DNA of 64,000 nucleotides from Actibacterium ureilyticum (GCF_002285435.1 NZ_NSBT01000024.1:124001-188000); one strand, 5' to 3'; counted from the first letter of the stretch, positions 35,244 to 44,902 are shown. Translations and numbers: made by a program. Notes: generated from the sequence alone by a model not told the origin.

Positions 35244-35954
35244 ATGACACTCGGCGATCATATCGGCCTGTTCGGCCCGCTCGACTATGCCGCCATCGGC
35301 CTCTGGATCGCGGGCTGGCTGGGCATGGGCTTCATGATCGACAGCGCGCCGACCGGGCGGGCGTCTGTGTCGGTGCTGATGCAGCAATATCGCCGGATGT
35401 GGATGGTCGAGCTGGTGACACGTTCGCCGCGCATCTTCGATGCCAGCATCCTGTCGACGCTGCGGCAGGGCACGACCTTCTTCGCCTCGGCCTCGATGAT
35501 CTCGATCGGCGGCGGGCTGGCGCTTTTGGGGAATACCGAACGGCTGCTGGGGCTGGCACGGGACCTGACGCTGGACACCGCCCCCGCCGTGGTGTGGGAG
35601 ATGAAGCTGATCATCATCCTGCTGTTCGTGGCCAATGCGTTCCTGAAATTCGTCTGGTCGCACCGGCTGTTCGGCTATTCCGCGGTCATCATGGCCGCCG
35701 TGCCCAACGATGCCACCGATCCCCGCGCGCCCGAGATCGCGGCCCAGGCCGCCAACCTGCTGAACACCGCCTCGCGCAGCTTCAATCGTGGCATGCGGTC
35801 GCTTTATTTCGCGCTGGCGGGGCTGGCCTGGCTGCTGGGGGCGGTGCCGCTTCTGGTCTCGACGCTTGCGACGCTGGCCATACTGTGGCGGCGCGAATTC
35901 TCGTCCAATTCCCGCCGCGCCCTGCTGACACCACACAAGAATTTGAGTGCGTGA
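35244..35954 (+). CDS. DUF599 family membrane protein
   Basis: A 236-residue inner-membrane protein of DUF599 with about four helices: LDYAAIGLWIAGWLGMGFMI, TFFASASMISIGGGLALLG, MKLIIILLFVANAFLKFVW and a C-terminal pair around AGLAWLLGAVPLLVSTLATL. The motif QYRRMWM with DASILSTLRQGTTFFAS is typical. Function unknown. It is divergent from glcD over 90 bases and could share its operator, but DUF599 has no established link to glycolate. The ribosome binding site is weak. Confidence 0.88.
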   Translation: MTLGDHIGLFGPLDYAAIGLWIAGWLGMGFMIDSAPTGRASVSVLMQQYRRMWMVELVTRSPRIFDASILSTLRQGTTFFASASMISIGGGLALLGNTERLLGLARDLTLDTAPAVVWEMKLIIILLFVANAFLKFVWSHRLFGYSAVIMAAVPNDATDPRAPEIAAQAANLLNTASRSFNRGMRSLYFALAGLAWLLGAVPLLVSTLATLAILWRREFSSNSRRALLTPHKNLSA

Positions 35955-35981
35955 CACCGCCCCCTGTGCGATGCTGGGGGC

Positions 35982-36362
35982 ATGATTAAGAAAGCCTTTA
36001 TTTCAACCCTTTTGATCGGCGCATTCAGCGGCCCCATTCAGGCCGACCCGCCCCGTATCATCGATGCCGCAGCCCGCAAGACCGCGAATGGCTGGAGCAT
36101 TTTCGTGACCCTTGCCCACCCGGATACCGGGTGGGATCACTATGCCGACGCGTGGGAGGTGCTCGCCCCCAACGGGAACAGCCTGGGCGTGCGCGAACTG
36201 GCGCATCCGCATGAAAACGAACAGCCCTTTACCCGGTCGCTTTCGGGGGTACAGATCCCGCCCGACGTGCAGGAACTGCGGATCCGCGCGCGGTGCAATG
36301 TCGATGGCTGGGGCGAGGAGATTTTCACGTTGAAGCTGGAAACGGAATCGTCCGGGAACTGA
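35982..36362 (+). CDS. Small exported protein of unknown function
   Basis: A 126-residue protein with signal peptide KKAFISTLLIGAFSGPIQAD. The mature part looks like a single beta-sandwich: TANGWSIFVTLAHPDTGWDHYADAWEVL, then GVRELAHPHENEQPFTRSLSGV and QIPPDVQELRIRARCNVDGWG. It has only one Cys in the mature part. I recall similar uncharacterised periplasmic proteins in Rhodobacterales but no named family. It lies 27 bases after DUF599 and may share its transcript. Confidence 0.78.
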   Translation: MIKKAFISTLLIGAFSGPIQADPPRIIDAAARKTANGWSIFVTLAHPDTGWDHYADAWEVLAPNGNSLGVRELAHPHENEQPFTRSLSGVQIPPDVQELRIRARCNVDGWGEEIFTLKLETESSGN

Positions 36363-36658
36363 TCCCGGACGCTCAAACCGTTACCCACTCTATACCTGTT
36401 TCGCTGTGCCGCGCATCAGGCGAACACTGCCTGTCTGCGCGATATCAGCCCGACATCGGCGCGCCGTTTGCTTGGCCAACGGGGCCCTGCCGGAACACTT
36501 GTCAAAACGCTACTCGTTACATCCATAGGTTTAAATTTTCGTTGCAACACAAACAACCTGCCCACAAGTACAGGTTGAGACCTATCCTTTCGGGCAAGTT
36601 TTCGACGAAGCCGCAGAATTAACCAGGCATTGCCAGCAATTCCCGTAAGAAGCGATTC
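36363..36658. other. Intergenic stretch with a hairpin-forming repeat
   Basis: 296 bases between convergent genes, visibly richer in A/T than its surroundings from about 36500 on. CAACCTG (36554-36560) and CAGGTTG (36571-36577) are perfect 7-bp inverted arms over 10 bases. No T tract follows, so it is a weak terminator candidate. No convincing gene or tRNA is seen. Confidence 0.4.
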
Positions 36659-38716
36659 TTATCGCCGACCTTCCCGCAACCAGGCCCCGACCAGCAATGT
36701 CGACGCCAACAGCAGGAACAACCAGGGCGGTGCCAGCGGGATGATCGACACATCCGCGGTCACATAAGCCTCGCGCGGGGTGATCCCGATCCAGCCGCGC
36801 CCGCTGGCCACACGGCCCGCGCGCACGCGGCGGATGCCGGGGGACGTGTCCTCGATCCGGTGGACGCCGCCATTGCCCGCGTCGATCACCGGTTGCAACA
36901 GGGCGCTGTCGGCGATGGTTCGTTCGAACTCGCGCGGGGCGCTGGGGCCCAGCGCCACGACCGCGTCCAGCTCGCCATCGGTCAGGCGATACAGCCCGAT
37001 CTCCGGCGCGCCCCAGACCGCGCTGAACCGCCCGGGCGAGACCTCTTCCAGCGGGACCGTCACGACCGTGCCATCGGGGCCGGTGATCTCGACCTCGCGC
37101 GGGGTGTCCTCCAGCGACCGGCGCGTCACCGTCAGAACCTGACCCTCGGCGCTGGCGGTCAGGGCTTCCTCCTCCAGCTCGGGTTCCTTCATCATCCAAT
37201 GGGCCAGCCGCCGCAGCAGCTCCAGCTGCGGGCCGCCGCCTTCGAAACCGCGGCTCCAGAGCCAGGCATGGTCGGATCCCAGCAGCGCCACGCGCCCCTC
37301 GCCCACCCGGTCCAGCACCAGAAGCGGCCGCTCGTCGGGGCCGGTCATCACCGTCTGCCCGCGCGAGGCCGTCATGTCGATCAGCCGGAACCAGCGGCCC
37401 CAATCCGCGCCCGCGTCGCTGGCCCGGTCCAGCCCGTCGGTCACCGGGTGGCGGTGGCCCAGCTCGCTGACCTGGGGCTTGAACCCATCCTCGATCACCC
37501 GCGCTGTGGGCTCGGCGGGCAGGATATCGGCCAGGGGCGAGCGATAGAGACTGTTGGCCGTGGCGAAATCCGGCCCCGCCGCGATCAGCACCGCGCCGCC
37601 CTGTTCGACATAGTCGCGCACATTGTCCAGATAGGTCAGCGGCAGGATCCCGCGCCGCTTGTAGCGGTCGAAGATGATCAGGTCGAATTCCTCGATCTTC
37701 TCAAGGAACAACTCACGCGTCGGAAAGGCGATCAGCGACAGTTCGGTTACCGGCACACCATCCTGTTTCTCGGGCGGCCTCAGGATCGTGAAATGCACCA
37801 GATCAACGGAGCTGTCGGATTTCAACAGGTTGCGCCATGTCCGTTCGCCCGGATGCGGCTCGCCCGATACCAGCAGCACCCGCAGCCGGTCGCGCACGCC
37901 GTTGATCTGCACCACGGCCTCGTTATTGCGGTCGGTCAGCTCGCCCTCGGCCAATGGCAGCGCAAAATGCAGCACGTTCATCCCGCCATGAGGCAGGTTC
38001 ACCGGCAGCGCGATGTCACGGCCCACGGGCACGGTGACGACAGTGGGCTCCTCGCCATCAATGGAAATCGCCAGTTCGGCGCTGCCCGGCTGATCGGCGG
38101 GCACGGCGCCCTGATCCTCGATCCGCAGGGTCAGGGTCAGCTCCTCGCCCAGGATGGCAAAGGCGGGGGCGTTTTTCACCACCAGCCGCCGGTCCCAATC
38201 CCGCGCGCGCCCCGACATCAGCAGATGCACCGGCGCGGGTGGCGTGGGCGCGCGGCCGATATCGTGCAATTGCCCGTCGCTCAGCAGGATGACACCGGCC
38301 AGCCGGGCCTCTGGCACCTCGGCCAGGGCCTCGGTCAGCGCGCCCATCAACAGGGTGCCGCCGTCGCCCTCGGCATCGCCGACGCGCACCACGCGCAGAT
38401 CGGTATTGTCCATCGCGGCGATCTGCGCCTCGACCCGTTCCAGCGCGGCGGCGGTCTGATCCGTGCGGTCCGACAGGCGCTGGCTGGCGCTGTCATCAAC
38501 CACCACGACCACGATATCGCTGAGCGGCGTACGGTCCTCGCGTTGCAGCGACGGGTTGGCCAGCGCCGCCAGCAGCACCAGCCCGGCCAGCGCCCGCAGC
38601 GACCAACCCGACAGCCCGCGCCACAGCGCAAAGCCGATCACCGCCAGCAGCAGCCCCGCCAGCACCGCCAGAACCACCAGCGACAGGATCGGATCGAAGA
38701 CGACCGCGTTGCTCAT
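36659..38716 (-). CDS. Membrane protein with glutamine-amidotransferase-like and VWA-like domains
   Basis: A 685-residue last gene of the moxR operon. Two N-terminal helices (LSLVVLAVLAGLLLAVIGFAL and SLRALAGLVLLAALANPSL) are followed by a VWA-like domain (DIVVVVVDDSASQRL, near 70). Further on is a GATase1-like domain at about 280-560 (LRVLLVSGEPHPGERTWRN, FDLIIFDRYKRRGILP, YVEQGGAVLIAAGP, VALLGSDHAWLW). A final helix ends it (WLFLLLASTLLVGAW). The amidotransferase Cys is not apparent, so catalysis is unlikely. The start overlaps the previous stop by 4 bases. Upstream frame extension is a shadow. Role: unknown, probably cell-envelope assembly with MoxR. Confidence 0.88.
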   Translation of the reverse strand: MSNAVVFDPILSLVVLAVLAGLLLAVIGFALWRGLSGWSLRALAGLVLLAALANPSLQREDRTPLSDIVVVVVDDSASQRLSDRTDQTAAALERVEAQIAAMDNTDLRVVRVGDAEGDGGTLLMGALTEALAEVPEARLAGVILLSDGQLHDIGRAPTPPAPVHLLMSGRARDWDRRLVVKNAPAFAILGEELTLTLRIEDQGAVPADQPGSAELAISIDGEEPTVVTVPVGRDIALPVNLPHGGMNVLHFALPLAEGELTDRNNEAVVQINGVRDRLRVLLVSGEPHPGERTWRNLLKSDSSVDLVHFTILRPPEKQDGVPVTELSLIAFPTRELFLEKIEEFDLIIFDRYKRRGILPLTYLDNVRDYVEQGGAVLIAAGPDFATANSLYRSPLADILPAEPTARVIEDGFKPQVSELGHRHPVTDGLDRASDAGADWGRWFRLIDMTASRGQTVMTGPDERPLLVLDRVGEGRVALLGSDHAWLWSRGFEGGGPQLELLRRLAHWMMKEPELEEEALTASAEGQVLTVTRRSLEDTPREVEITGPDGTVVTVPLEEVSPGRFSAVWGAPEIGLYRLTDGELDAVVALGPSAPREFERTIADSALLQPVIDAGNGGVHRIEDTSPGIRRVRAGRVASGRGWIGITPREAYVTADVSIIPLAPPWLFLLLASTLLVGAWLREGRR

Positions 38717-41475
38717 TGCCCCAACCTTTCCAGCAGGGCGGGCACATGCACCTGGTCGGATTTGTAGTTGCCGGTCAGCACATGCATCATCAGGTTGATG
38801 CCGAAGCGATAGGCGATCTCGCGCTGGCGCTCGCCGGCATAGCCCCGCCCGACCGGGAACATCTGCATCCCGCTGGTATCGGTGGCCCAGGCGGCGGCCC
38901 AATCGTTGCCGCCGATCACCACCGGCGTCACCCCGTCATTGAGGTTGCGAAACGGCATCCCCTCGGCCTGTTCGGCATCGGCGGGCGCGGCCTCGACCCA
39001 GACATCGCGGCTGGGATGGCGGCCCGGGAAATCCTGTAGCAGATAGAAGGTGCGGGTCAGCACGTGATCCTCGGGGATCGGCTCCAGCGGCGGGATATCC
39101 AGCGGCGCCGCGATCTGTTGCAGGCGGCGGCCATTGGGCGAATTGCCCCCGAACTGCGCAATGTCAGCGTCGCGCGTGTCGAACAGGATCATGCCGCCCG
39201 ACCGCAGATAGCGGTTGAGCCGCGCATAGGCGGTGGCGGACGGCAGCGGCTGATCCTGTGTGACGGGCCAGTAAAGGAAGGGAAAGAACGACAGCTCGGC
39301 GGTTTCCAGATCCACCGCGATCGGCTCTGCCGGTTCGATGGATGTGCGCTGGAACAGCTTTTCCGACAGCCCGCGCATCCCCGCCTGGGCAATGCGGTCC
39401 ACCCGGTCGTCGCCGGTAATGACATGGGCCAGAACGACCTCGGACGTGGCCTGGATCGCCAGCGCGTCGTCCGATTGCGCGCGGCCCGTTTGCGGCGGCA
39501 CCAGCATCGCGGCGGCGAGGGCCATCGCGGCGGCGCGTTGCCCGCGCAACCGCCCGGTGAGCCAGAGCGAGGCCAGGATATCCACCGCCAACAGGATCAG
39601 CGCGGCGGCCAGCAGCGCCCCCTTCAGCGGCGTTTCGCGGACCACCGCCAGCCCCTCGACCGGGACATCGGCGGGCCAGGTCGCGGGCGCCAGCGCCTGT
39701 TCGGCGCCGATCACGTTGACCGCGATGCGCCGATCCTCGCCCGCGTAAAGCCCCGGGCGCCGGTCGGGGCCGACCGCGCCGGTCACCAGCGTTTCACCCG
39801 CCACGCCGGGCAGCGTGCCCGCATCCTGCAAATCGCCGAACCCGTCCAGCACCGCCTCGACCTGCCATGTGGTGCCGGTCAGATCCTCGGCCACCGGCTC
39901 GGCGGGGCGGGTCGACACCGCCAGCCGCTCCAGCATCTGCACGAACAGCCCCGACAGCGGCAGGGTGGACCATTCGGCATTGGCGGTCACATGGAACAGC
40001 ACCACCTGCCCCTGACCCGCGCGCTTGCGCGTGACCAGCGGCGTGCCGTCACTGAGCGCGGCAATCACCCGTTCGGCCAGTTCCGGGCCGGGCTGGGCCA
40101 TCACCTGGGCCGACACCGCCACATCGGCGGGGATATCCAGCCCGAAAAAGGGCGAGGTTTCGTCGAACGGGCGCAGGGTCTTGGGCTCGCCCCAGCTCAT
40201 CGCGCCGCCGACATTGCGGCCGCCCGCACGCAACCGCACCGGCATCAGCGGGTCTTCGGCATCGCGGCTGACATCGCTGGCCGCCAGCCGTGGCCCGGCA
40301 AAGCGCAGCAGCAGCCCGCCGCCATCCAACCAATCCTGCAGCGCGTCGGATTCCGTCTGGCTGAGCGTGGCGACATCGGCCAGCACGATCACATCGGGGT
40401 TGGCCTGGACCACCGCCTGAAGATCGCCGTCGATCAGATCGGCGGTCGGCACCAGCGCCTGACGCAGGTAGTGCAGCGGCGACAGCAGCTCCAGCCCCTC
40501 GCGCCCGTCACGACCGGCGATCAGCGCGACCTCGCGCCGTTTCAGGCTGTCATCGGTCAGGGCCACGGCACCGGCGCTGTTCTGTCCGGCAACGGCAAAG
40601 CGGGTGATGCGGTTGCGCAGCTCGGGCGGCAGGACGATATCGACCGTGCCCTCGGTCGCGGCGGCGTCAAATTCGACCTCGACCCGTGCCAGATCACGCT
40701 CGATCCCGTTGGGATCGGGGCCGATCGCCGCCACGGTCACGGCCGCCGCGCGCCCGGCCCGGGCACGCAGGACGGTGGCCTGGATCTGGCCATCCTGAAA
40801 CTGCACCGGGCGCAGCGCATAGACCGGGCGCGGGCTTTCATAGACACGCACCGCCCCGCGCGCGCGCAGCGCATCCAGCGTATTGGCCCGCCCGGGGTGA
40901 TCCACCCCGTCCGACAGCCACAGGGTATCGAACCGCCCCGCCAGCCCGTCGGCCCAGGCCGCCAGCCCGTCGGCATCGGGCGCCCAGGGCTGCGGCCGGA
41001 TCCCCGGCAGGCGCGATTGCCAGCTGTTGGCGGCCTGAAACGCCAGCGCGCCGTCTTCGGGCAGGTTCGCGGCATTCACCACCGCCACAGGCCGCGCGCC
41101 GCGCGTCGCCTCGTCCAGCGTTTCGGCCACCCGCGCCATGCTGCGGTTCCAGTCGCGTGCGCCCGCCCAGGTGCCGTCGATCAGCACCAGAAGCGGCCCC
41201 TCGCCCTCTTGTTCGACCTGCGGATTCAGGACGGGACCGGCAAAGCCGATGATCGCCGCCGCCACCGCCAGCATTCGCAGCAGCAACAGCCACCAGGGCG
41301 TCTTGTCAGTCTGTGTCTCGTCATCGCTCAGCCCCAGCAGCAGCGCCACACCGGGAAACCGCCGCCGGATCGGCGCGGGCGGCACCGCGCGCAGCAGGAA
41401 CCACAGGATCGGCAGCGCGGCCAACCCGATCAGCAGCCACGGCGCGGTGAAACCTATGGGGCCAAGGATCCACAT
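38713..41475 (-). CDS. BatA-type N-terminal / DUF4159 membrane protein
   Basis: A 920-residue protein. It opens with a BatA-type region (PWLLIGLAALPILWFLLRAVPP, then WWLLLLRMLAVAAAIIGFAG). A VWA-like region follows (LLVLIDGTWAGARDWNRSM), then a GATase-like middle (PDVIVLADVATLSQTESDAL, LDGGGLLLRFAG). Another helix is at about 650 (LLAAALILLAVDILASLWL). The C-terminal 200 residues are DUF4159 (FFPFLYWPVTQDQPLPS, LRSGGMILFDTRDAD, HVLTRTFYLLQDFPGR, NLMMHVLTGNYKSDQVH). Start at 41475 overlaps the DUF58 stop by one base (TGATG). It is conserved with moxR and DUF58 in Alphaproteobacteria; function unknown. Confidence 0.92.
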   Translation of the reverse strand: MWILGPIGFTAPWLLIGLAALPILWFLLRAVPPAPIRRRFPGVALLLGLSDDETQTDKTPWWLLLLRMLAVAAAIIGFAGPVLNPQVEQEGEGPLLVLIDGTWAGARDWNRSMARVAETLDEATRGARPVAVVNAANLPEDGALAFQAANSWQSRLPGIRPQPWAPDADGLAAWADGLAGRFDTLWLSDGVDHPGRANTLDALRARGAVRVYESPRPVYALRPVQFQDGQIQATVLRARAGRAAAVTVAAIGPDPNGIERDLARVEVEFDAAATEGTVDIVLPPELRNRITRFAVAGQNSAGAVALTDDSLKRREVALIAGRDGREGLELLSPLHYLRQALVPTADLIDGDLQAVVQANPDVIVLADVATLSQTESDALQDWLDGGGLLLRFAGPRLAASDVSRDAEDPLMPVRLRAGGRNVGGAMSWGEPKTLRPFDETSPFFGLDIPADVAVSAQVMAQPGPELAERVIAALSDGTPLVTRKRAGQGQVVLFHVTANAEWSTLPLSGLFVQMLERLAVSTRPAEPVAEDLTGTTWQVEAVLDGFGDLQDAGTLPGVAGETLVTGAVGPDRRPGLYAGEDRRIAVNVIGAEQALAPATWPADVPVEGLAVVRETPLKGALLAAALILLAVDILASLWLTGRLRGQRAAAMALAAAMLVPPQTGRAQSDDALAIQATSEVVLAHVITGDDRVDRIAQAGMRGLSEKLFQRTSIEPAEPIAVDLETAELSFFPFLYWPVTQDQPLPSATAYARLNRYLRSGGMILFDTRDADIAQFGGNSPNGRRLQQIAAPLDIPPLEPIPEDHVLTRTFYLLQDFPGRHPSRDVWVEAAPADAEQAEGMPFRNLNDGVTPVVIGGNDWAAAWATDTSGMQMFPVGRGYAGERQREIAYRFGINLMMHVLTGNYKSDQVHVPALLERLGQ

Positions 41476-42344
41476 CAGATTTGCCGCTCCAACGCGCGGA
41501 ACAGCCACAGCAGAGCGGGTTGCGCGCTGTCGCCAGTATGGTAGCAATCGAAATGCCAGCCGGTCAGCCGCGCCAGGTCGGCCAGCCGCGCCTTGCGGTC
41601 GGCCAGACGTTGCAGATAGCGGTCGCGCAGCTCGCCCGCCTTCAGCGTTTCATGCCGGATGCCGCCGCCCATGCTTTCAAAGATCGTGCGCCCGTCAAAC
41701 GGGAACGCCTCTTCCGCCGGGTCCAGCACCTGAAGCAGCGCGCCCTTGACCCCACGGTCGGCGGCCTTGGTCAGCGCGGCCTCGACCGGGGCCAAATCGC
41801 CCAGAAAGTCCGAGATGAAGACCGCCCGCGAATGCGGCAGCATGCCCCGGCTTTCGGGGCTGCCATAGTCGCTGTCGGGATCCTGGGCGCTGAACGCCTC
41901 GGCCAGGCGCAGCAATTGCAGCTCGCCGGTACGTGGCGGCAGGGTCAGGCCGGCCAGCCCCACCCGTTCGCCCCCCCGCATCAGCAGGATCGACACCGCC
42001 AGCGCCAGCAGCCGGGCGCGTTGGGATTTGTCGGGGTGATCGGCAGCGCCCGAAAATGTCATGGAACGGGCATTGTCGACCCATATCTGCACGCTTTGCG
42101 CGGCCTGCCATTCCTTTTCGCGCACGAAATGCGCATCCGACCGGGCCGAACGGCGCCAGTCGACCATCCGCGCCTCGTCGCCCGGATGGGCGGGGCGGTA
42201 TTGCCAGAATTCGTCCCCCTGCCCCGCGCGCCGCCGGCCGTGTTCGCCCAGCAGCACGGTCGCGGCCAGATGCTCGGCCTCGGCCAGAAGCGGTGGCAGC
42301 GTACCGGCAAGTGTCTCGGCACGGGATCGAAGCAGCGCGGGCAT
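41475..42344 (-). CDS. DUF58 family protein
   Basis: A 289-residue DUF58 protein with the marker segment EFWQYRPAHPGDEARMVDWRRSARSDAHFVRE split over residues 45-80, followed by a VWA-like fold (VQIWVDNARSMTFSG, AVSILLMRGGERVGLAGL, AVFISDFLGDLAPVEAAL). These proteins pair with MoxR ATPases and are thought to assist folding or activation of periplasmic or membrane complexes. Start at 42344, 2 bases after the moxR stop; no strong ribosome binding site, so coupling to moxR is likely. Confidence 0.93.
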   Translation of the reverse strand: MPALLRSRAETLAGTLPPLLAEAEHLAATVLLGEHGRRRAGQGDEFWQYRPAHPGDEARMVDWRRSARSDAHFVREKEWQAAQSVQIWVDNARSMTFSGAADHPDKSQRARLLALAVSILLMRGGERVGLAGLTLPPRTGELQLLRLAEAFSAQDPDSDYGSPESRGMLPHSRAVFISDFLGDLAPVEAALTKAADRGVKGALLQVLDPAEEAFPFDGRTIFESMGGGIRHETLKAGELRDRYLQRLADRKARLADLARLTGWHFDCYHTGDSAQPALLWLFRALERQI

Positions 42345-42346
42345 GG

Positions 42347-43354
42347 TTATGCGGCGGCCTCCACCTTGACGACCGAACGGGCGACATCGTCGATGATCCC
42401 CGACAGGTCGGCGCCACGGGCGCGCGCGGCAAAGCTGAGCGCCATGCGGTGTTTCAGCACCGGCCCGGCCATATCCATAACATCGTCGATCGAGGGCGCC
42501 AGCCGCCCGTCCAGCAGCGCCCGCGCCCGCACCGTCAGCATCAGCGCCTGTGCGGCGCGCGGCCCCGGGCCCCAGGCGACATTCTCGGTCACCACCTCGG
42601 GCGCGTCCGGCCCGCCGGGGCGACAGGCGCGCACCAGATCCAGGATGCATTCCACCACCCCCTCGCCCACCGGCATCCGGCGCACGGTGGTCTGGGCGGC
42701 AATCAGCTCGTCGGCGGTGAACACCTGATGCGCGCTGTCTTCGGCCACGCCGGTCGTGGCGATCAGGATGTCATGCTCGGCCTTGCGTTCGGGATAGGGC
42801 ACATCGATCTGCACCAGGAACCGGTCCAGCTGTGCCTCGGGCAGGGGATAGGTGCCCTCTTGTTCGATGGGGTTCTGTGTGGCCAGCACGTGGAATGGCG
42901 GGGTCAGCGCGTGTTCCTGCCCAGCGATGGTCACGGATTTTTCCTGCATCGCCTGCAACAGCGCCGATTGCGTCCGCGGGCTGGCGCGGTTGATCTCGTC
43001 GGCCATCAGAAGCTGGCAGAAGATCGGCCCCTGCACGAACCGGAACGCCCGGCTGCCATCGGCCCCGGTTTCCAGAACCTCGGAGCCCAGAATATCGGCG
43101 GGCATCAGGTCGGGCGTGAACTGGATCCGCGCGCCATGCAGCCCCATGACCGTCGACACCGTATCCACCAGCCGGGTCTTGCCCAGCCCCGGCAGGCCGA
43201 TCAACAGCCCGTGCCCGCCACACAAAAGCGCCGTCAGCGTCAGGTCGACGACCCGTGGCTGACCGATGAAACGCCTGGTGATGCTGGCCTTGGCCTCGAT
43301 CAGACGCGAGGCGAGGCTTTCGATATCGGCCACCAGTTGCGCATCGTCGCTCAT
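42347..43354 (-). CDS. MoxR-family AAA+ ATPase
   Basis: A 335-residue AAA+ chaperone-like ATPase. Walker A GLPGLGKT near residue 53, Walker B LLMADEINRASPRTQSAL near 114, sensor 1 ATQNPIEQEGTYPLPEAQLDRF near 160, and the C-terminal lid domain. Start at 43354 with GGAGA 7 bases upstream. It leads the operon moxR, DUF58, BatA/DUF4159, GATase-like protein, all closely packed. The start region is divergent from DUF1285, with 60 bases between. Confidence 0.95.
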   Translation of the reverse strand: MSDDAQLVADIESLASRLIEAKASITRRFIGQPRVVDLTLTALLCGGHGLLIGLPGLGKTRLVDTVSTVMGLHGARIQFTPDLMPADILGSEVLETGADGSRAFRFVQGPIFCQLLMADEINRASPRTQSALLQAMQEKSVTIAGQEHALTPPFHVLATQNPIEQEGTYPLPEAQLDRFLVQIDVPYPERKAEHDILIATTGVAEDSAHQVFTADELIAAQTTVRRMPVGEGVVECILDLVRACRPGGPDAPEVVTENVAWGPGPRAAQALMLTVRARALLDGRLAPSIDDVMDMAGPVLKHRMALSFAARARGADLSGIIDDVARSVVKVEAAA

Positions 43355-43414
43355 GACAGGTCTCCTTGCGGTGCTATATACCCCTATTAAAGGCAGATAT
43401 GGCGTCACACACAA

Positions 43415-44014
43415 ATGGCAAAAAATCAGAACGGACAAAACATTGTGACCCCGTCACCGGATCGGCTGGCGCAAGCGGCGCAAAAGGCGGCAAATGGCGG
43501 TCTGCCGCCGGTGCATCTGTGGAACCCGCCCTTTTGCGGCGATATCGACATGCGCATCGCCCGCGACGGCACCTGGTTCTATCAGGGCACGCCGATCAAC
43601 CGGCCGCGCATGGTGCGGCTGTTCTCGACCATCCTGCGGCGCGACGGGGATGCCTATTTCCTTGTGACGCCGGTGGAAAAGGTGGGGATCACGGTCGATG
43701 ACGTGCCCTTTGTCGCCGTTGATTTCACTGTGGAAAATCCCGGCACCGACCAGGTTTTGATATTCGAGACCGCGTTGGGCGATACCGCGCCGGCGGGGCC
43801 CGATCACCCGATCCGCGTGGCCCAGAGCCCCGAATCGGACGCCCCCGCCCCCTATGTCGCCATCCGCGCGGGGCTCGAGGCGCGGATCGACCGCAAGAGC
43901 TTCTATCGCATGGTCGATCTGGGGCAGGAAGAGGTGATCGACGGCACCGCCTGGTTCGGCATCCGCTCTGGCGGGACCTTCTTCCGGCTGATTCCCGCCC
44001 ACGCGCTGACCTGA
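43415..44014 (+). CDS. DUF1285 family protein
   Basis: A 199-residue protein of DUF1285, which is commonly found beside moxR in this group of bacteria. Signature segments: PPVHLWNPPFCGDIDMRIARD, GTWFYQGTPINRPRMVRLFS, YFLVTPVEKVGITVDDVPF and RKSFYRMVDLGQ. Two-domain beta-rich structure, no signal peptide, so cytoplasmic. Function unknown; divergent arrangement with moxR suggests shared control. Confidence 0.92.
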   Translation: MAKNQNGQNIVTPSPDRLAQAAQKAANGGLPPVHLWNPPFCGDIDMRIARDGTWFYQGTPINRPRMVRLFSTILRRDGDAYFLVTPVEKVGITVDDVPFVAVDFTVENPGTDQVLIFETALGDTAPAGPDHPIRVAQSPESDAPAPYVAIRAGLEARIDRKSFYRMVDLGQEEVIDGTAWFGIRSGGTFFRLIPAHALT

Positions 44015-44185
44015 TCCCCTGCCGCCCGATTTAACCCGCTTTGCGATCAATCGCCCCGTTTCCCGCCGACTTTTTCGCGATTCACGAAGTGGCCGCAAAA
44101 TCACCCCCTTTCCGCCGAGCGAAGGGCACAGCCGCCCCCTAACTCGTCAACCGAGTGGTAACGATTGGGGCGTATTGGAACGGCC

Positions 44186-44848
44186 ATGAAACGGACAATG
44201 AACATCTCGGGCGGCCTGGCCGCGCTTTGCCTTGGGTTTGCGGCGCTGGTCACGCCGGCGGCGGCGGCCGTCGTGCAATCGACCGGCACAGGGTCGTCGG
44301 TCACACGCACCGATGCGACCGCCACCTTCGACGACACCGCCAGCCTGGGCGGTCAGTTCACCGAAGACGGAATGACCTTTACCCGGGTTAACCTGTCGAC
44401 CAACAACAATGGCTGCGGCTATGCCGGCTGCGCCAGCTCGTTCCCCACGTTCAGCGGCAACTATCTGTACGGCTACGGCAACGGCCACCTGTCGATTGCC
44501 GCCGCGCAGGACCGCATCTTCGAGGGGCTGGAATTCAACTTCGGCTGGTCCACCAACCACAACATCACGTGGGAGGCGTTCCTGGAAGGCGATTCCGTGG
44601 ACCGCGGACGCAGCCGCGATGTCGCCGGTGGCACCGTGCTCAGCTTCTCGGGGCTGTTCGACACGCTGCTGTTCACCAGCAACCACATTTTCAACAACCC
44701 GCGCCTGAACGGCCGCTTCAACGCACCGGCCATCGACACGGTGCGCGCGCAATACCTGCCCTCGGTCGTCCCGGTCCCCGCGACCCTGCCGCTTCTGCTG
44801 AGCGCGCTGCTGGGCGGCGGCTGGCTGCTCCGACGCAAACGCGCCTGA
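44186..44848 (+). CDS. VPLPA-CTERM-type surface protein
   Basis: A 220-residue exported protein with an N-terminal signal (LAALCLGFAALVTPAAAA) and a C-terminal sorting tag: VPVPATLPLLLSALLGGGW, then LLRRKRA. This motif-helix-basic pattern is that of VPLPA-CTERM proteins, processed by an exosortase and delivered to the cell surface, often with an exopolysaccharide. The middle part is rich in Asn, Thr and Phe (STNNNGCGYAGCASSF; LEFNFGWSTNHNITWEAF) and resembles the Npun/PEP-CTERM beta-sandwich modules. Start at 44186 (MKRTMNIS). No exosortase gene is in the window. A terminator follows. Confidence 0.88.
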   Translation: MKRTMNISGGLAALCLGFAALVTPAAAAVVQSTGTGSSVTRTDATATFDDTASLGGQFTEDGMTFTRVNLSTNNNGCGYAGCASSFPTFSGNYLYGYGNGHLSIAAAQDRIFEGLEFNFGWSTNHNITWEAFLEGDSVDRGRSRDVAGGTVLSFSGLFDTLLFTSNHIFNNPRLNGRFNAPAIDTVRAQYLPSVVPVPATLPLLLSALLGGGWLLRRKRA

Positions 44849-44874
44849 GGCCGACAGCAAAACCAGAACAACTT

Positions 44875-44902
44875 GGGGCCTCCAGCAGGGCCCCTTTTTT
44901 TC
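44875..44902 (+). terminator. Rho-independent terminator of the VPLPA-CTERM gene
   Basis: GGGGCC (44875-44880) pairs with GGCCCC (44889-44894) over an 8-base loop, followed by a long T run, 26 bases after the stop codon. Confidence 0.8.

Noticed and set aside
39064-41544. 826-codon plus-strand reading frame
   Set aside because: Antisense to the BatA/DUF4159 gene; composition dominated by Arg, Gln, His and Gly, no family resemblance.
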